Shown piece by piece: positions 1-8,992 of a stretch of DNA of 64,000 nucleotides (its first letter is position 1; each line of letters begins with the position of its first letter). A program made the position numbers and the translations under genes. Below the pieces are notes generated by a model that was not told the origin of the DNA, searched no databases, and was given only the letters and a program-made list of their open reading frames with translations. This DNA comes from [Flexibacter] sp. ATCC 35208 (GTDB taxonomy: Bacteria; Bacteroidota; Bacteroidia; Chitinophagales; Chitinophagaceae), in contig NZ_MTKN01000009.1 of the NCBI RefSeq assembly GCF_001975825.1, positions 16,316 to 80,315 of the forward strand, written 5' to 3'.

Positions 1-53
1 AGATCCATGCTGGATACCTCAATCCCCGATAAGTCCTGTATTATTTTTTCCAT
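1..53 (-). CDS. Partial hypothetical protein, N-terminus only
   Basis: A minus-strand reading frame starts with ATG at 53 and stays open to the window edge. It gives 17 residues beginning MEKIIQDLSGIEVSSMD. A TAAATTTG box on the minus strand (91-98) fits the Bacteroidota -7 element TAnnTTTG and lies about 40 bases upstream of the start, but no clear -33 element is placed correctly. Too little is visible to name a family. It would be transcribed away from the remnant gene at 133. Confidence 0.3.
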   Translation of the reverse strand, partial: MEKIIQDLSGIEVSSMD

Positions 54-132
54 TGGTAGTTGAAGATAGCGAAAACCTGTATACGTATAGCAAATTTAAC
101 ACCAACCATTCAATTCTTCTTATCTTGCAAGT

Positions 133-390
133 ATGAAATCACCTATCCTTCTTTTCCTGCTCGTTAGTATTTCATGGCAAGGATTCGCTCAATCCAAACA
201 AGGGTATTTTCCTCCCAGGGGCGAATGGCAACAAAAGGAGCCCAGTGCACCGGCCAGTGCTTTTGTACATGTAGGAAATGGGAGTAACCTGATATATGTA
301 GATCCGGAGCATGACTTAGTGGTCGTGATGAGATGGATAGAGTACAAAGCAATGGATGAAATGATAAAAAGAGTTTTATCTGCCCTTTAA
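133..390 (+). pseudogene. Collapsed serine hydrolase (beta-lactamase family) remnant
   Basis: The 85-aa reading frame has a signal peptide (residues 1-19, ending in GFAQ), then a segment around YFPPRGEWQQKEPS that resembles the start of the mature part of class C beta-lactamase-like serine hydrolases. It jumps directly to a segment (GNGSNLIYVDPEHDLVVVMR, then W and a terminal helix) that resembles the last 40 residues of the same kind of enzyme. The usual 350 or so residues between, including the SxxK and YxN motifs, are missing. An in-frame internal deletion is the simplest reading. The frame is intact, so a short secreted peptide could still be made, but catalysis is not expected. The 3' end overlaps the convergent gene at 376-1623 by 15 bases. 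Confidence 0.65.
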
Positions 391-1623
391 TATAGGTTGT
401 AATACTTCGAGCCGGCCATCGACCGGTTCTGTGATTTGCAGACCCAATATTTCAGCTACCAGCGGATACACGTGTATATTGGCAAATGTACCAATCCGCT
501 GGTGCGCTTTAAATGCAGGGCCCCACGCCATGAATACGGCATTCATATCCGTGAGATTATTATCAAATCCATGATGACCGGTATGTTGTTCGCCCCGTTT
601 AGGCTGCGCGAAAATATAATACGCATCAGGTACTATTATGATATCACCGATACGGTTGTATTTATCTTCTGTTCCATAATGCCATCTTGCAGGCATTTCA
701 TTTTTCCTATAAGCCCTGAAGTGGTCTTCGTGAGATTTATAATATGCATACGCTTCGTTTACCTTTGCTGTATCATCACTGTAAAACATTGCTTTCTCAC
801 CACCCCACGACATTTTTAATCCCATATCTTTCAGTTGTATAAGGTGCATTGTATCTACAGCACTCATACCATGATCTGATACTACGATGTAGTTCACAGG
901 CAGGTTCAATGCACTCACTGCTTTCACCATTTTACCGATGCTTTCATCGACAAACTGTACCTGTTGTTTTACCTGTTCTGACTCAGGACCATAGCTGTGC
1001 CCGGCATGATCTACCTCAGGGAAGTAAAAGGTGATCAGGTGAGGTCGTTGTGCTGCCGGCAGTTTCAGCCAGTTTACGACGGACTGAATACGGTTGTCGA
1101 TACCTGTCTTTTCCTGGTAGCGGTATGAGTAGGTAGGACGTGTATTTTGAATAGGACTTTCCGAACCTACCCAGAAATAACTGGCGCTGACCATATGTTG
1201 CTTTTCAGCCAGTACCCAGAGCGGGGTTCCGCCGTACCAGGTACCATCTTCCACCGCGTCGCGGTTCTTCATTTCATAGGATTGCTTGCGATTCCTGTCA
1301 TAGAAGGAATTGTCTACCAGCCCATGATGGGCAGGATACAAACCGGTGATTAGTGTATAGTGGTTAGGAAAGGTCAAACTTGGATAAGAAGGCTGCATGG
1401 CAGTGGCTTTCACGCCTTCGCCGGACAGTTCCAGTAAATTTTTTGCCTGGTACTTTTCTGCATAATCGTACCTGAAGCCATCGATAGAGATCATGATGAC
1501 ATAAGGTTTGGCTTCCTGCTCTTTGCTGTTGGTGCGTCCTTGAACAATCTGCTGCGTTGTGTCCTGAGCAAAAGCGAAATGCGTTGATAGCGTGATCAGC
1601 ATCGCCAGGCAAATGTGTTTCAT
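376..1623 (-). CDS. Secreted type I phosphodiesterase / nucleotide pyrophosphatase
   Basis: A 415-aa protein with a signal peptide (1-20, ending in FAFAQ) and the alkaline-phosphatase-superfamily fold of nucleotide pyrophosphatase/phosphodiesterases (NPP, ENPP-like). Visible metal and catalytic residues are Asp48 in SIDGFRYDY, the likely nucleophile Thr84 in PSLTFPNHYT, the pair in PEVDHAGHSYGP, the pair in VSDHGM, and the late histidine in HTGHHGFDNN. All are in family order and the length is typical. It should hydrolyse phosphodiester or pyrophosphate bonds in the periplasm or outside the cell. The substrate cannot be read from sequence. It is transcribed alone and converges on the serine-hydrolase remnant. 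Confidence 0.9.
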   Translation of the reverse strand: MKHICLAMLITLSTHFAFAQDTTQQIVQGRTNSKEQEAKPYVIMISIDGFRYDYAEKYQAKNLLELSGEGVKATAMQPSYPSLTFPNHYTLITGLYPAHHGLVDNSFYDRNRKQSYEMKNRDAVEDGTWYGGTPLWVLAEKQHMVSASYFWVGSESPIQNTRPTYSYRYQEKTGIDNRIQSVVNWLKLPAAQRPHLITFYFPEVDHAGHSYGPESEQVKQQVQFVDESIGKMVKAVSALNLPVNYIVVSDHGMSAVDTMHLIQLKDMGLKMSWGGEKAMFYSDDTAKVNEAYAYYKSHEDHFRAYRKNEMPARWHYGTEDKYNRIGDIIIVPDAYYIFAQPKRGEQHTGHHGFDNNLTDMNAVFMAWGPAFKAHQRIGTFANIHVYPLVAEILGLQITEPVDGRLEVLQPILKGR

Positions 1624-1847
1624 GTTTGTTTAGATTTCCTGAGAGGCAAAGGTCGGGAGGATTTTTTAACAATTGGGTTAAATAAGTGTTGTTTCTTTTA
1701 TTTTGCAATCGTTTGCAAATTCCCTATTTTTAAGATGACTATACTGACTGAGAAACTGTCCTCTTTTACGAAAACCTTAAAAATCCTTATTCGAAAACCT
1801 TAGAAATTCCGGTAAAACCTATATCAGTCACCCTTAAAATTAACCAC

Positions 1848-3845
1848 ATGATCCTACGATCTGCTATATTGGCGATCAGCGTATGCTGTATTGTCAATAG
1901 TTCTGTACAAGCGCAAAACAAACCTTTTCCACAGGCAGTCACTTATGCCAATTGTATCAAACCCAGTAATGTAACGCAGGCTTCGATGAATACCAGTGTT
2001 GCGAGTTATTATGATTACTGGAAATCAAAGTATGTAAAAACGTTGTCAACTCTCTCCGGTGGTTATTATATCAAGGGAGAGATCAGCGGGGATGCAGAGG
2101 GTTATACCCCTTTGGGTTCTTCTGAGGGGCAGGGTTATGGCATGGTAATTACCGTGCTGATGGCGGGTTATGACCCGAATGCAAAAACTATCTATGATGG
2201 GTTGTTTAAGACGGCGAGAGCATTCCATAGCTCCATCAATACGAATCTCATGGGTTGGGTCGTGGCGGATGCCACCGGTGCGCAGGGGCATTTTGATTCT
2301 GCAACGGATGGTGATGTGGATATTGCGTATTCCTTGATTTTAGCCCATTATCAGTGGGGGTCCAATGGAACCATCAATTACCTCAATGAGGCAAAGAAAA
2401 TGATCACTAACGGGCTAAAAGTGGCCAATGTGACCAGTACCAATCGTTTGAACCTGGGTGACTGGGATAGTAAGAGTGCACTCAATACCAGACCGTCTGA
2501 CTGGATGCTGAGTCACTTACGTGCTTTCTACCAGGAAACAGGAGATGCCACATGGTTGACACTGATCAATAACCTCTATAGTGTGTACAATTCATTTACT
2601 GCCACCTATTCGCCTAATACAGGGCTGATCTCTGACTTTGTGGTAAAGAATCCACCTGAGCCAGCGCCACAGAATTATATCGATGAAGGACCGCAAACAA
2701 ACGAGTATAATTACAATGCCTGCCGTGTGCCATTGCGGGTAGTGATGGATTACGCATTGTATGGTTCTTCCAGTGCATATACACTGGCGAATAAAATGGC
2801 GTCATGGATTATTACTAAAAGTGGAGGCAATCCTTCCAGTATTAAAGATGGGTATAAATTGAATGGTACTACTACTGGTTCTGATCCTGAGGCCGTATTT
2901 GTAGCGCCTTTTGTAGCGGCGTCTGTGGTGAATAGCAATAATCAGTCATTTTTGAATAGTGGCTGGACTTTTTTGACTACTAAGAAATCCGGGTATTATA
3001 GTGATTCTTATAGTTTGCTTTGTCAATTGTTTATTTCCGGTAACTGGTGGAAACCAGAGGCGACTGCGGGTACCTGTGTTCCGGTGAGTGCCAGTGGGGA
3101 TGATGGCAATGTAGCGGCGAATGTACTGGATGGTAGTTTAGCTACCAGATGGTCTTCATCCGGCGACGGGCAGTATCTGCAGTTTTGTCTGGATGCTGCG
3201 ACGACGGTGACAGGTGCGGATATTGCATTTTATCAGGGAAATACGAGAGTGGCAACTTTTGATATCCAGACAAGCACAAATGGGAGTACATGGACGAATG
3301 CTGCGACTGGTTTAAAAAGTAGTGGTACTTCAACTGCATCAGAGAGCTTTCCTATTACACCTGTAAGTGCGAAGTATGTGAAGATCGTAGGGCATGGAAA
3401 TAGTGTGAATGCATGGAATAGTATTACGGAAGTGCAGATTAAGAAAAGTGGTAGCAGTGTGCCACAGCTTGTAATTAATACTTCACCGGCTAAAAAAGCC
3501 GCAACAGAGGATGTATCACTCTTAAAAACGGAAAATGTTTCACTGTTAAAAACAGATAATGTCTCCCTTTTAAAAACTGCTGTTGAAAAATTATCTGTTG
3601 TCAATGTTTATCCAAATCCATTCTCTCAGCGTATGACAATTCAATTCACATTGCAGGATGCAGGGCAGACTTCGCTGATTGTGTATGCGATTGATGGACA
3701 TCCTGTGCGGGTATTGGCCAATGAGATATTGAATGCGGGGCAGTATACAAGGACTTTTAATGGTGCGGGTGTTCCGGCGGGCATCTATTTATTAAAGCTG
3801 GTGCATAATGGAAAGATGATCAATAAAAAGATCGTTAAAAACTAA
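1848..3845 (+). CDS. Secreted GH8 endo-glycanase with F5/8C domain and T9SS sorting domain
   Basis: A 665-aa protein with a signal peptide (1-23). Residues about 30-400 form a glycoside hydrolase family 8 (alpha/alpha)6 barrel. SSEGQGYGM carries the probable acid Glu93 and SATDGDVDIAYSL is the family signature. Residues about 405-535 look like an F5/8 type C (discoidin) carbohydrate-binding domain. A linker with three copies of VSLLKT preceded by acidic/Asn residues follows. Residues 583-665 (VYPNPFSQ to KKIVKN) are a type IX secretion C-terminal sorting domain. GH8 enzymes cut beta-1,4 glucans, xylans or chitosan, and the exact substrate is not decidable here. Export across the outer membrane by T9SS is inferred. 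Transcription ends at the hairpin at 3853. Confidence 0.92.
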   Translation: MILRSAILAISVCCIVNSSVQAQNKPFPQAVTYANCIKPSNVTQASMNTSVASYYDYWKSKYVKTLSTLSGGYYIKGEISGDAEGYTPLGSSEGQGYGMVITVLMAGYDPNAKTIYDGLFKTARAFHSSINTNLMGWVVADATGAQGHFDSATDGDVDIAYSLILAHYQWGSNGTINYLNEAKKMITNGLKVANVTSTNRLNLGDWDSKSALNTRPSDWMLSHLRAFYQETGDATWLTLINNLYSVYNSFTATYSPNTGLISDFVVKNPPEPAPQNYIDEGPQTNEYNYNACRVPLRVVMDYALYGSSSAYTLANKMASWIITKSGGNPSSIKDGYKLNGTTTGSDPEAVFVAPFVAASVVNSNNQSFLNSGWTFLTTKKSGYYSDSYSLLCQLFISGNWWKPEATAGTCVPVSASGDDGNVAANVLDGSLATRWSSSGDGQYLQFCLDAATTVTGADIAFYQGNTRVATFDIQTSTNGSTWTNAATGLKSSGTSTASESFPITPVSAKYVKIVGHGNSVNAWNSITEVQIKKSGSSVPQLVINTSPAKKAATEDVSLLKTENVSLLKTDNVSLLKTAVEKLSVVNVYPNPFSQRMTIQFTLQDAGQTSLIVYAIDGHPVRVLANEILNAGQYTRTFNGAGVPAGIYLLKLVHNGKMINKKIVKN

Positions 3846-3852
3846 ATATAAA

Positions 3853-3885
3853 CAAGGCTGCTGACCGGACAGCAGCCTTGTTTTA
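3853..3885. terminator. Bidirectional hairpin between convergent genes
   Basis: The arms CAAGGCTGCTG (3853-3863) and CAGCAGCCTTG (3870-3880) pair perfectly over 11 bp with a 6-base loop, followed by TTTT on the plus strand. It lies 8 bases after the GH8 stop and just before the stop of the minus-strand fibre gene, so it can serve both. Confidence 0.8.
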
Positions 3886-3890
3886 CTTCA

Positions 3891-6326
3891 TTAACCATAT
3901 AAGAAAGGAAATCTATACAACCCAAGGTAAGGTGCAGTTTCTCCTAATAAACGGTTCGTACCACCTGCCACAGCATCTGTAAATGGCGTGAACGCCACTC
4001 TTCTCACCGTCATAGCCTGGTGATGCCATGCAGCCACACCTGCGGACAGTTGTTCCGGATCAGGTAACCATGGACTGAGGCTGGATGGTTTGGAAGGAAA
4101 GGACAGACCAAATGAAAAACGGCCCGCGATGTCAGGTACATAGAAAGGATTGTTCTGGATCAGCACACCATCAATGTAGTATTCCACCCTGTTCGCATAC
4201 CAGTCAATTCTAAATTCATGGAATGCATCGTCCCAGATATCTTTTCCTGCTGAAGCGCGCATTTCAAGGAACTCTTCCTGCTGGTTATCCGGTGTCTGTG
4301 TAAAACCGACACCTTCACCCAGTTCACCTCGTGCATTTGTTATTTTCAACTGATCCCTGCGGGGTTGTTTTAAAAACTGCATTTCATCGCTGAACTTTGT
4401 CCAGCTGGAAAGCTGGTTTGGAGCGGCAGGTGTGTTTAGCTGGTAAGTACCATTGTTTTCATCGGTATCGTATTGTACGATCACCTTCATACCTGCATAG
4501 GGGTTGATATAACTGGCCGTCAGCATGGCGTTGACTGTATAAAAGGACCAGACTGCATTGTTGGATGGTAGTTCTAGAGACCACTCGTTCTTCACTTTTA
4601 CAAAGTAGCCATCCCCCTCGAAGTAACTACCCTGCTGATGCAGACCGCTGGCAATGCACTGGTCGTAAAACGGGTCCTGGAGTTTAGCGCTTGCATGATG
4701 GTATAGGCGGAAGAAGGGAGATACGCCAAATTGTTTGGGTAGTTTTGCTTCTACTATATAGCGGCCGTATCCACAGTATCTCTGGGTAGTGACAGCTGCC
4801 CCTACACGGGTGTTCCAGTACTCTCCTATTAACGGGTCGCCTGATTCTGTATGTTTTTTGGCAGCGCCATCGGTATCTACGCCATGTAAGAGGCCGTCAT
4901 ACCAGTCGCCATGTGCTTCGAGTACGAGCAGGCCATCTTTGAAGTAGATGTTTTTGGGAACGACGCCACCATCTGCACCGCCATCGAGGTTTTTCGACAA
5001 GGCATAGTGATTGACCTGGAACATATCGATGGTATTACCATTGTCATCAGCGAGTGCGAAGTTGAAATCATATGCACTGGTTTGCTTTGAGATGTCGTTC
5101 ACGTAGATGCGAACAGGGGTCGTTGTACTGGTGTTGTTGTTATACTTTACATAGAAATCATAACTACCATTTGCCAGGCTCTGTGGCAGTGTAAAACTGA
5201 CCTTGGTGCTGGTAACTTCAATCAGGTTCTCGTGAGGAATAGTGATTACATTACCCGCATTATAGGGATCCTGTAAATAACCTACAGGTGGAGCCAGAAC
5301 GGAGAAGCCGGAATTGTCACCCAACTGGGATAAACCTGAGTTAACAAATATATTCCTGAAAGTTCCTTTGCCAATATTTCCTGTTCCCCAGGTACTGGCG
5401 CCTATAGTCAGTTTCGTAGTGGAGCTGATCGTAGTCGGGATTGAATTTCCGGTGATATTACCGTTACCTACAGACGCACCATTCAGGTACATGTAGTAAA
5501 GCTGATTTGCGATTAGGTTGCCAGCACTTCTTCCTATCAACAGCCTGTTCCAGCTGTCAGGAATGATGGTAGTAGAAGAGGTGATACTTTCGCTTTCGCC
5601 TTCGTCTACATTTTTCTGCTGCCAGATTACCCGCTTGTTTACATTATTTACATATACCCAAATGCCATTCCCATTATTGTCCAGGCAGGTCATGAGCGGC
5701 CATGTACCAGTTGTAGCAAGGTCTGCACTGCTGACATAAAAGTAGATACCCAGACCATACCCGCTCTTTCCATCGCTACCTAAAATATCTAACATGGAGA
5801 TATCATCCAATGTAATTTTGTTTGTCTGTGAGTCAAGATACACGCCAGTATACCCGGATATTCTTTTCAGTACAGGGTTATCGGGCAACCGGACATTTCC
5901 ATAGTTACCAAAATAGTCTTTGAAATCATTTTCCAGTGTGTAAAACAGCTTGCCATCGGTAGGGATCATGCCGGTTAGAAAGTTACCATCTTCTTTCACA
6001 CAGTCTATCCTTGCATTAGGTGCATATTGTCCGCTGAGTGCATCATATACCAGTTCATTCGGTGTAGTATATAGTACATCCAGACTTCCGCCAGTTACAT
6101 CACTATTCGTAAGCCGGAATACATAAGGCGTTTCATTTTCCAGCCCTTTGATGAGCGGAGGGTTCACTATCGTACCACTCGTGAGTACAAACAGGCTGTC
6201 GGTAACCAGTGTATAGCTATCTGCTACATCCGGAGCATCCTGTCTGCGAAAGCTCAGGCTCATTGTTTGCGGGGAACCTGGCGCCTTTCCATCCGACCAC
6301 ATCACTTTTGTTAGCTCAATATTCAT
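3891..6326 (-). CDS. Large tail fibre / receptor-binding protein with GH16-like domain
   Basis: An 811-aa protein, last gene of the contractile-tail module, with no signal peptide. Residues 1-92 look FN3-like. Residues about 150-340 resemble a LamG/concanavalin-like domain. Residues about 345-410 resemble an IPT/TIG-like domain. Residues about 420-785 resemble glycoside hydrolase family 16: an N-terminal strand set (GVVPKNIYFKDGLLVLEAHG), a GYGRYIVEAKLP segment, and DAFHEFRIDWYANRVEYYID, which is typical of the GH16 second half. The GH16 catalytic ExDxE appears as E581-W-S-L-E585, so the middle Asp is Ser. It is probably a particle fibre that binds, and may cleave, a surface or capsular polysaccharide of the target. 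The enzymatic claim is less certain than the fibre role, which rests on position after the collar-type fibre genes. Confidence 0.75.
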   Translation of the reverse strand: MNIELTKVMWSDGKAPGSPQTMSLSFRRQDAPDVADSYTLVTDSLFVLTSGTIVNPPLIKGLENETPYVFRLTNSDVTGGSLDVLYTTPNELVYDALSGQYAPNARIDCVKEDGNFLTGMIPTDGKLFYTLENDFKDYFGNYGNVRLPDNPVLKRISGYTGVYLDSQTNKITLDDISMLDILGSDGKSGYGLGIYFYVSSADLATTGTWPLMTCLDNNGNGIWVYVNNVNKRVIWQQKNVDEGESESITSSTTIIPDSWNRLLIGRSAGNLIANQLYYMYLNGASVGNGNITGNSIPTTISSTTKLTIGASTWGTGNIGKGTFRNIFVNSGLSQLGDNSGFSVLAPPVGYLQDPYNAGNVITIPHENLIEVTSTKVSFTLPQSLANGSYDFYVKYNNNTSTTTPVRIYVNDISKQTSAYDFNFALADDNGNTIDMFQVNHYALSKNLDGGADGGVVPKNIYFKDGLLVLEAHGDWYDGLLHGVDTDGAAKKHTESGDPLIGEYWNTRVGAAVTTQRYCGYGRYIVEAKLPKQFGVSPFFRLYHHASAKLQDPFYDQCIASGLHQQGSYFEGDGYFVKVKNEWSLELPSNNAVWSFYTVNAMLTASYINPYAGMKVIVQYDTDENNGTYQLNTPAAPNQLSSWTKFSDEMQFLKQPRRDQLKITNARGELGEGVGFTQTPDNQQEEFLEMRASAGKDIWDDAFHEFRIDWYANRVEYYIDGVLIQNNPFYVPDIAGRFSFGLSFPSKPSSLSPWLPDPEQLSAGVAAWHHQAMTVRRVAFTPFTDAVAGGTNRLLGETAPYLGLYRFPFLYG

Positions 6327-6342
6327 TTACTAATTTTTAAGT

Positions 6343-6801
6343 TTATACATAGTTATCTACTTCTATACCCGCCATTACGCCAGGGCTGCCAGTCAGAGAA
6401 GGTCTGATCATATACAACCGGAACCATGCATTGGTCGTATCGTCATACTTCTCGTATACTTCGCCGCCCTGCGAAATGGAAGGGCATATTACCTGTGTGC
6501 CTTTAGTTGCAGTTGGGTACTGGGCATTCAGGTAGTCATCAGACAGGGAGATATTTACATCCAGCCTCCATATTTTTTTCATGGAGCCGGCTACTTCCTG
6601 GAATTGCTGATAGAGTGTATTGAAGGCTTCGAAGTCAGCTTTGTTATCCAGCAGGGTGCGAAGGCCAGAGATGTTATCCACACCGATGGTGTCTTCTGAT
6701 TTGTGGAGAAAGCTGTCCAGCCAGTCCCAGAACTGATCCTGCGTGGGATAGGCGCCGGTTTGAAACCATCCTTTTAGTTTATTTCGTTCGCGTATTGCCA
6801 T
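6343..6801 (-). CDS. Tail-fibre-associated protein
   Basis: A 152-aa soluble protein lying 16 bases upstream of the giant fibre and one base downstream of the collar-type fibre gene. The N-terminus (KGWFQTGAYPTQDQFWDWLD) is a motif I associate with Bacteroidota phage and tailocin fibre-region proteins, where it heads short fibre subunits. The middle is helical (residues about 45-80) and could trimerise. The C-terminus is beta-rich. Function is inferred from position and this motif only. It could be a fibre connector or chaperone rather than a receptor-binding protein. Confidence 0.6.
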   Translation of the reverse strand: MAIRERNKLKGWFQTGAYPTQDQFWDWLDSFLHKSEDTIGVDNISGLRTLLDNKADFEAFNTLYQQFQEVAGSMKKIWRLDVNISLSDDYLNAQYPTATKGTQVICPSISQGGEVYEKYDDTTNAWFRLYMIRPSLTGSPGVMAGIEVDNYV

Positions 6802-6802
6802 G

Positions 6803-7657
6803 TTATTTTATTTTCTGGATGTAGAGTGTAGCTATGAAGGGAGGACGGTTTTCATGGGGTTGGTTTCCTCCGGTGGTGGCCATACCACCGGTAAACGTAC
6901 CGGCGGTTGGTGAGTAACCACCTGAGATACCATAGGTTTTGGTGGTTAATACTCCAATTTGCTCTACGGCTACTTCAAAACTATGCTTGTGCTTCGGCAT
7001 CTGCGACTCAATCAGTGTAACGGTTTCCAAACCACCGGTTTTACCCACAGGACTATAATCTGTCCTGCTTGGGTCGTAACCTACAGGGAATTTACCCATC
7101 CGGTTTTGGGTACCATTATTACCGTTACAGATTGCCCAGCCGTCTCTTTCATTAATACCCAAACCGGTACTGGTGAAATTGTCTGAAATGTATTGGGCAT
7201 CACAATCCACTTCGATAATATCTCCTTTCTTCCACAGTTTATTTATCTGCTGTGTAAATGAAGCCTGCATATTGGCGACTGTATCTCTCAGACTCAGCAG
7301 GGTTTCTATTCGCTGCAGGTTGCCATAGGCAATACCACCAGATGCAAAACGTGCTCTTTTTGTGAAGTATACATTCCTTGTCACCTGATCAGCAAAGAGC
7401 CTGCTTTCAGAGAGTTCTTCTACGATCCATGTGGATTGTTTGGGTCCTCCTACAAATGGCAGCAATTCTCCATTATAACTGATCCAGCCGTCTGCTACAT
7501 TATTACCTACTTCTTCCATACCTGACACGATCACACCATTGCCGATCATCTTCGATAACCCTGCCAGCGCATCGTGGTAGGACGACTGCATAAAGTCAAG
7601 CGTATACTGGGTCATGGGGAAACCACCCAGGTTTGTTAATTGTTCTATTTTGTTCAT
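6803..7657 (-). CDS. Tail fibre protein with phage tail collar-type C-terminus
   Basis: A 284-aa protein. The C-terminal 140 residues carry tail-collar hallmarks: GWAICNGNNGTQNRMGKFPV, then TVTLIESQMPKHKHS, a Gly/Thr-rich stretch, and a final HENRPPFIATLYIQKI. The N-terminal half is helical and probably attaches to the baseplate. The start overlaps the stop of the gpI-like baseplate gene by 4 bases, which suggests translational coupling. In Mu/P2-like tails the fibre gene follows baseplate J and I in the same way. It likely forms the trimeric fibre that contacts the target surface. Confidence 0.85.
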   Translation of the reverse strand: MNKIEQLTNLGGFPMTQYTLDFMQSSYHDALAGLSKMIGNGVIVSGMEEVGNNVADGWISYNGELLPFVGGPKQSTWIVEELSESRLFADQVTRNVYFTKRARFASGGIAYGNLQRIETLLSLRDTVANMQASFTQQINKLWKKGDIIEVDCDAQYISDNFTSTGLGINERDGWAICNGNNGTQNRMGKFPVGYDPSRTDYSPVGKTGGLETVTLIESQMPKHKHSFEVAVEQIGVLTTKTYGISGGYSPTAGTFTGGMATTGGNQPHENRPPFIATLYIQKIK

Positions 7658-8139
7658 ACTCTTTGAATTTTGTAAGCCATACCAGCCAGCTTATAGGTAT
7701 CGATCAGTGCAGACATCTCATTTTCATTGAAGGTAATGGTGGCAGGTACCAGTACATAAAAATCTACAGGTTCATTGCCAATTTCGGCTTCAGTAAAGAG
7801 ATAGATAGGTTGTGCTTCTGTTTCGGTATACAGGAACTTTGGTTTGGACTCTTCTTCCTGATATATTAAGGTCACTTCATTACTCACCGCATCTACAATA
7901 CGGATACCTCTGTCAGCCAGATCATACCGATCATTGAGCAATTTTTCCATATACACTACCTGTGGTGTAATGCTCAATCTATAAAGGTTGGCATCACGAT
8001 TTCGCCGGAACTGCTGATACAATATGTTGACAGGATAGGTAATAGCCTGCAGCCATGAAATATGTAATACCTTTCTGAGCCGTGGCGGCATCATTAACCT
8101 GATCAGTTTGTGATAGTCAATGTCAAATATGCTGCTCAT
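7654..8139 (-). CDS. Baseplate/tail protein I-like
   Basis: A 161-aa soluble protein placed between the baseplate J-like gene and the first fibre gene, which is the position of gpI in P2-like tails. It overlaps the upstream gene by 4 bases and the fibre gene by 4 bases. The sequence is rich in aromatic residues (INILYQQF-type helix around residue 40, beta-strands later) with no catalytic motif. The assignment rests on synteny and size. Direct similarity to gpI is not obvious by eye. Confidence 0.6.
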   Translation of the reverse strand: MSSIFDIDYHKLIRLMMPPRLRKVLHISWLQAITYPVNILYQQFRRNRDANLYRLSITPQVVYMEKLLNDRYDLADRGIRIVDAVSNEVTLIYQEEESKPKFLYTETEAQPIYLFTEAEIGNEPVDFYVLVPATITFNENEMSALIDTYKLAGMAYKIQRV

Positions 8140-8978
8140 CGGATCGTGCTTTGAGGAGTGAATGAAATATCCAGGTCTTTCTCATCTACTATCCGCAGAT
8201 ATCCGGCATCGGGGTTATACTTTACATCAAAAGCGGTGTAGGGCAATGTACCATATTGTGCCTGCGCCTGTACGATATGTGGGATCACCACACCGTCTAC
8301 CTGTTGCAGGGCATCTACCAGGTAAGCCAATACCAGTGTACCATTGAAAGGTAAGTTCTTCAGGTAGTCTTTGACACGTGCACGGACAGGATCAGGATTC
8401 GTACCATCCAGGCGTGCACCGTCACTTCCCAATACCAATGGGTTATAGTAGATGATCAGTTGCAGCTTCAGACTATCAGGAGGCAGGCTTTCCACAATAA
8501 GCGGTGTCACACCGGCATCCTTAATTTTGCTCATATAGGTTGCGAATGATTCCAGCTGTTGTGCTGTAAGCGCCTTCAGATCGCCTTCCACAATGCGGGC
8601 TACTTTCAGCCGCAGACCTTTGGCCTGCTCGACAACAGCACTATACGCAATGATCTGTTGTTCGGCTACCTGATCGTCTGTTAATGCAGAGTTATCGTAG
8701 TAATCCGCTTCATAAGCCAGCTCCGATCCATATTGAAAGCCTCTTGCCTTGTTTGCATACCAGCGCAGACTGTGTGGCGCTTTCTCATTGATCAGTGTCG
8801 TTACTTCAGACTTATGCAGATCAAAAAGATTTTCCAGCGCCCAGATGCTCACGGCTACAATATAGGTCCAGAGCCTCCATACGGCCACCTTGCTACTGCT
8901 GTTGAGCATAGAGAGCTCTGTTGTACCTGTGATACGGCTGATAATATCATCCTGTATTTCGGTGATTGTTCTTGCCAT
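8136..8978 (-). CDS. Baseplate J-like assembly protein
   Basis: A 280-aa protein. The N-terminus (ITEIQDDIISRI) and the run ALENLFDLHKSEVTTLINEK, followed by TLRWYANKARGFQYG-like text, match baseplate J-type proteins of Bacteroidota phages. The middle contains the conserved pattern of a VxxGDL segment, then LQLIIYYNPLVL, and VDALQQVDGVVIPHI near the C-terminus. J proteins form the wedge ring that triggers sheath contraction. It is coupled by 4-base overlap to the gpI-like gene downstream, and the LysM-like gene precedes it. Confidence 0.82.
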   Translation of the reverse strand: MARTITEIQDDIISRITGTTELSMLNSSSKVAVWRLWTYIVAVSIWALENLFDLHKSEVTTLINEKAPHSLRWYANKARGFQYGSELAYEADYYDNSALTDDQVAEQQIIAYSAVVEQAKGLRLKVARIVEGDLKALTAQQLESFATYMSKIKDAGVTPLIVESLPPDSLKLQLIIYYNPLVLGSDGARLDGTNPDPVRARVKDYLKNLPFNGTLVLAYLVDALQQVDGVVIPHIVQAQAQYGTLPYTAFDVKYNPDAGYLRIVDEKDLDISFTPQSTIR

Positions 8979-8992
8979 AATTGTTTTAATTT

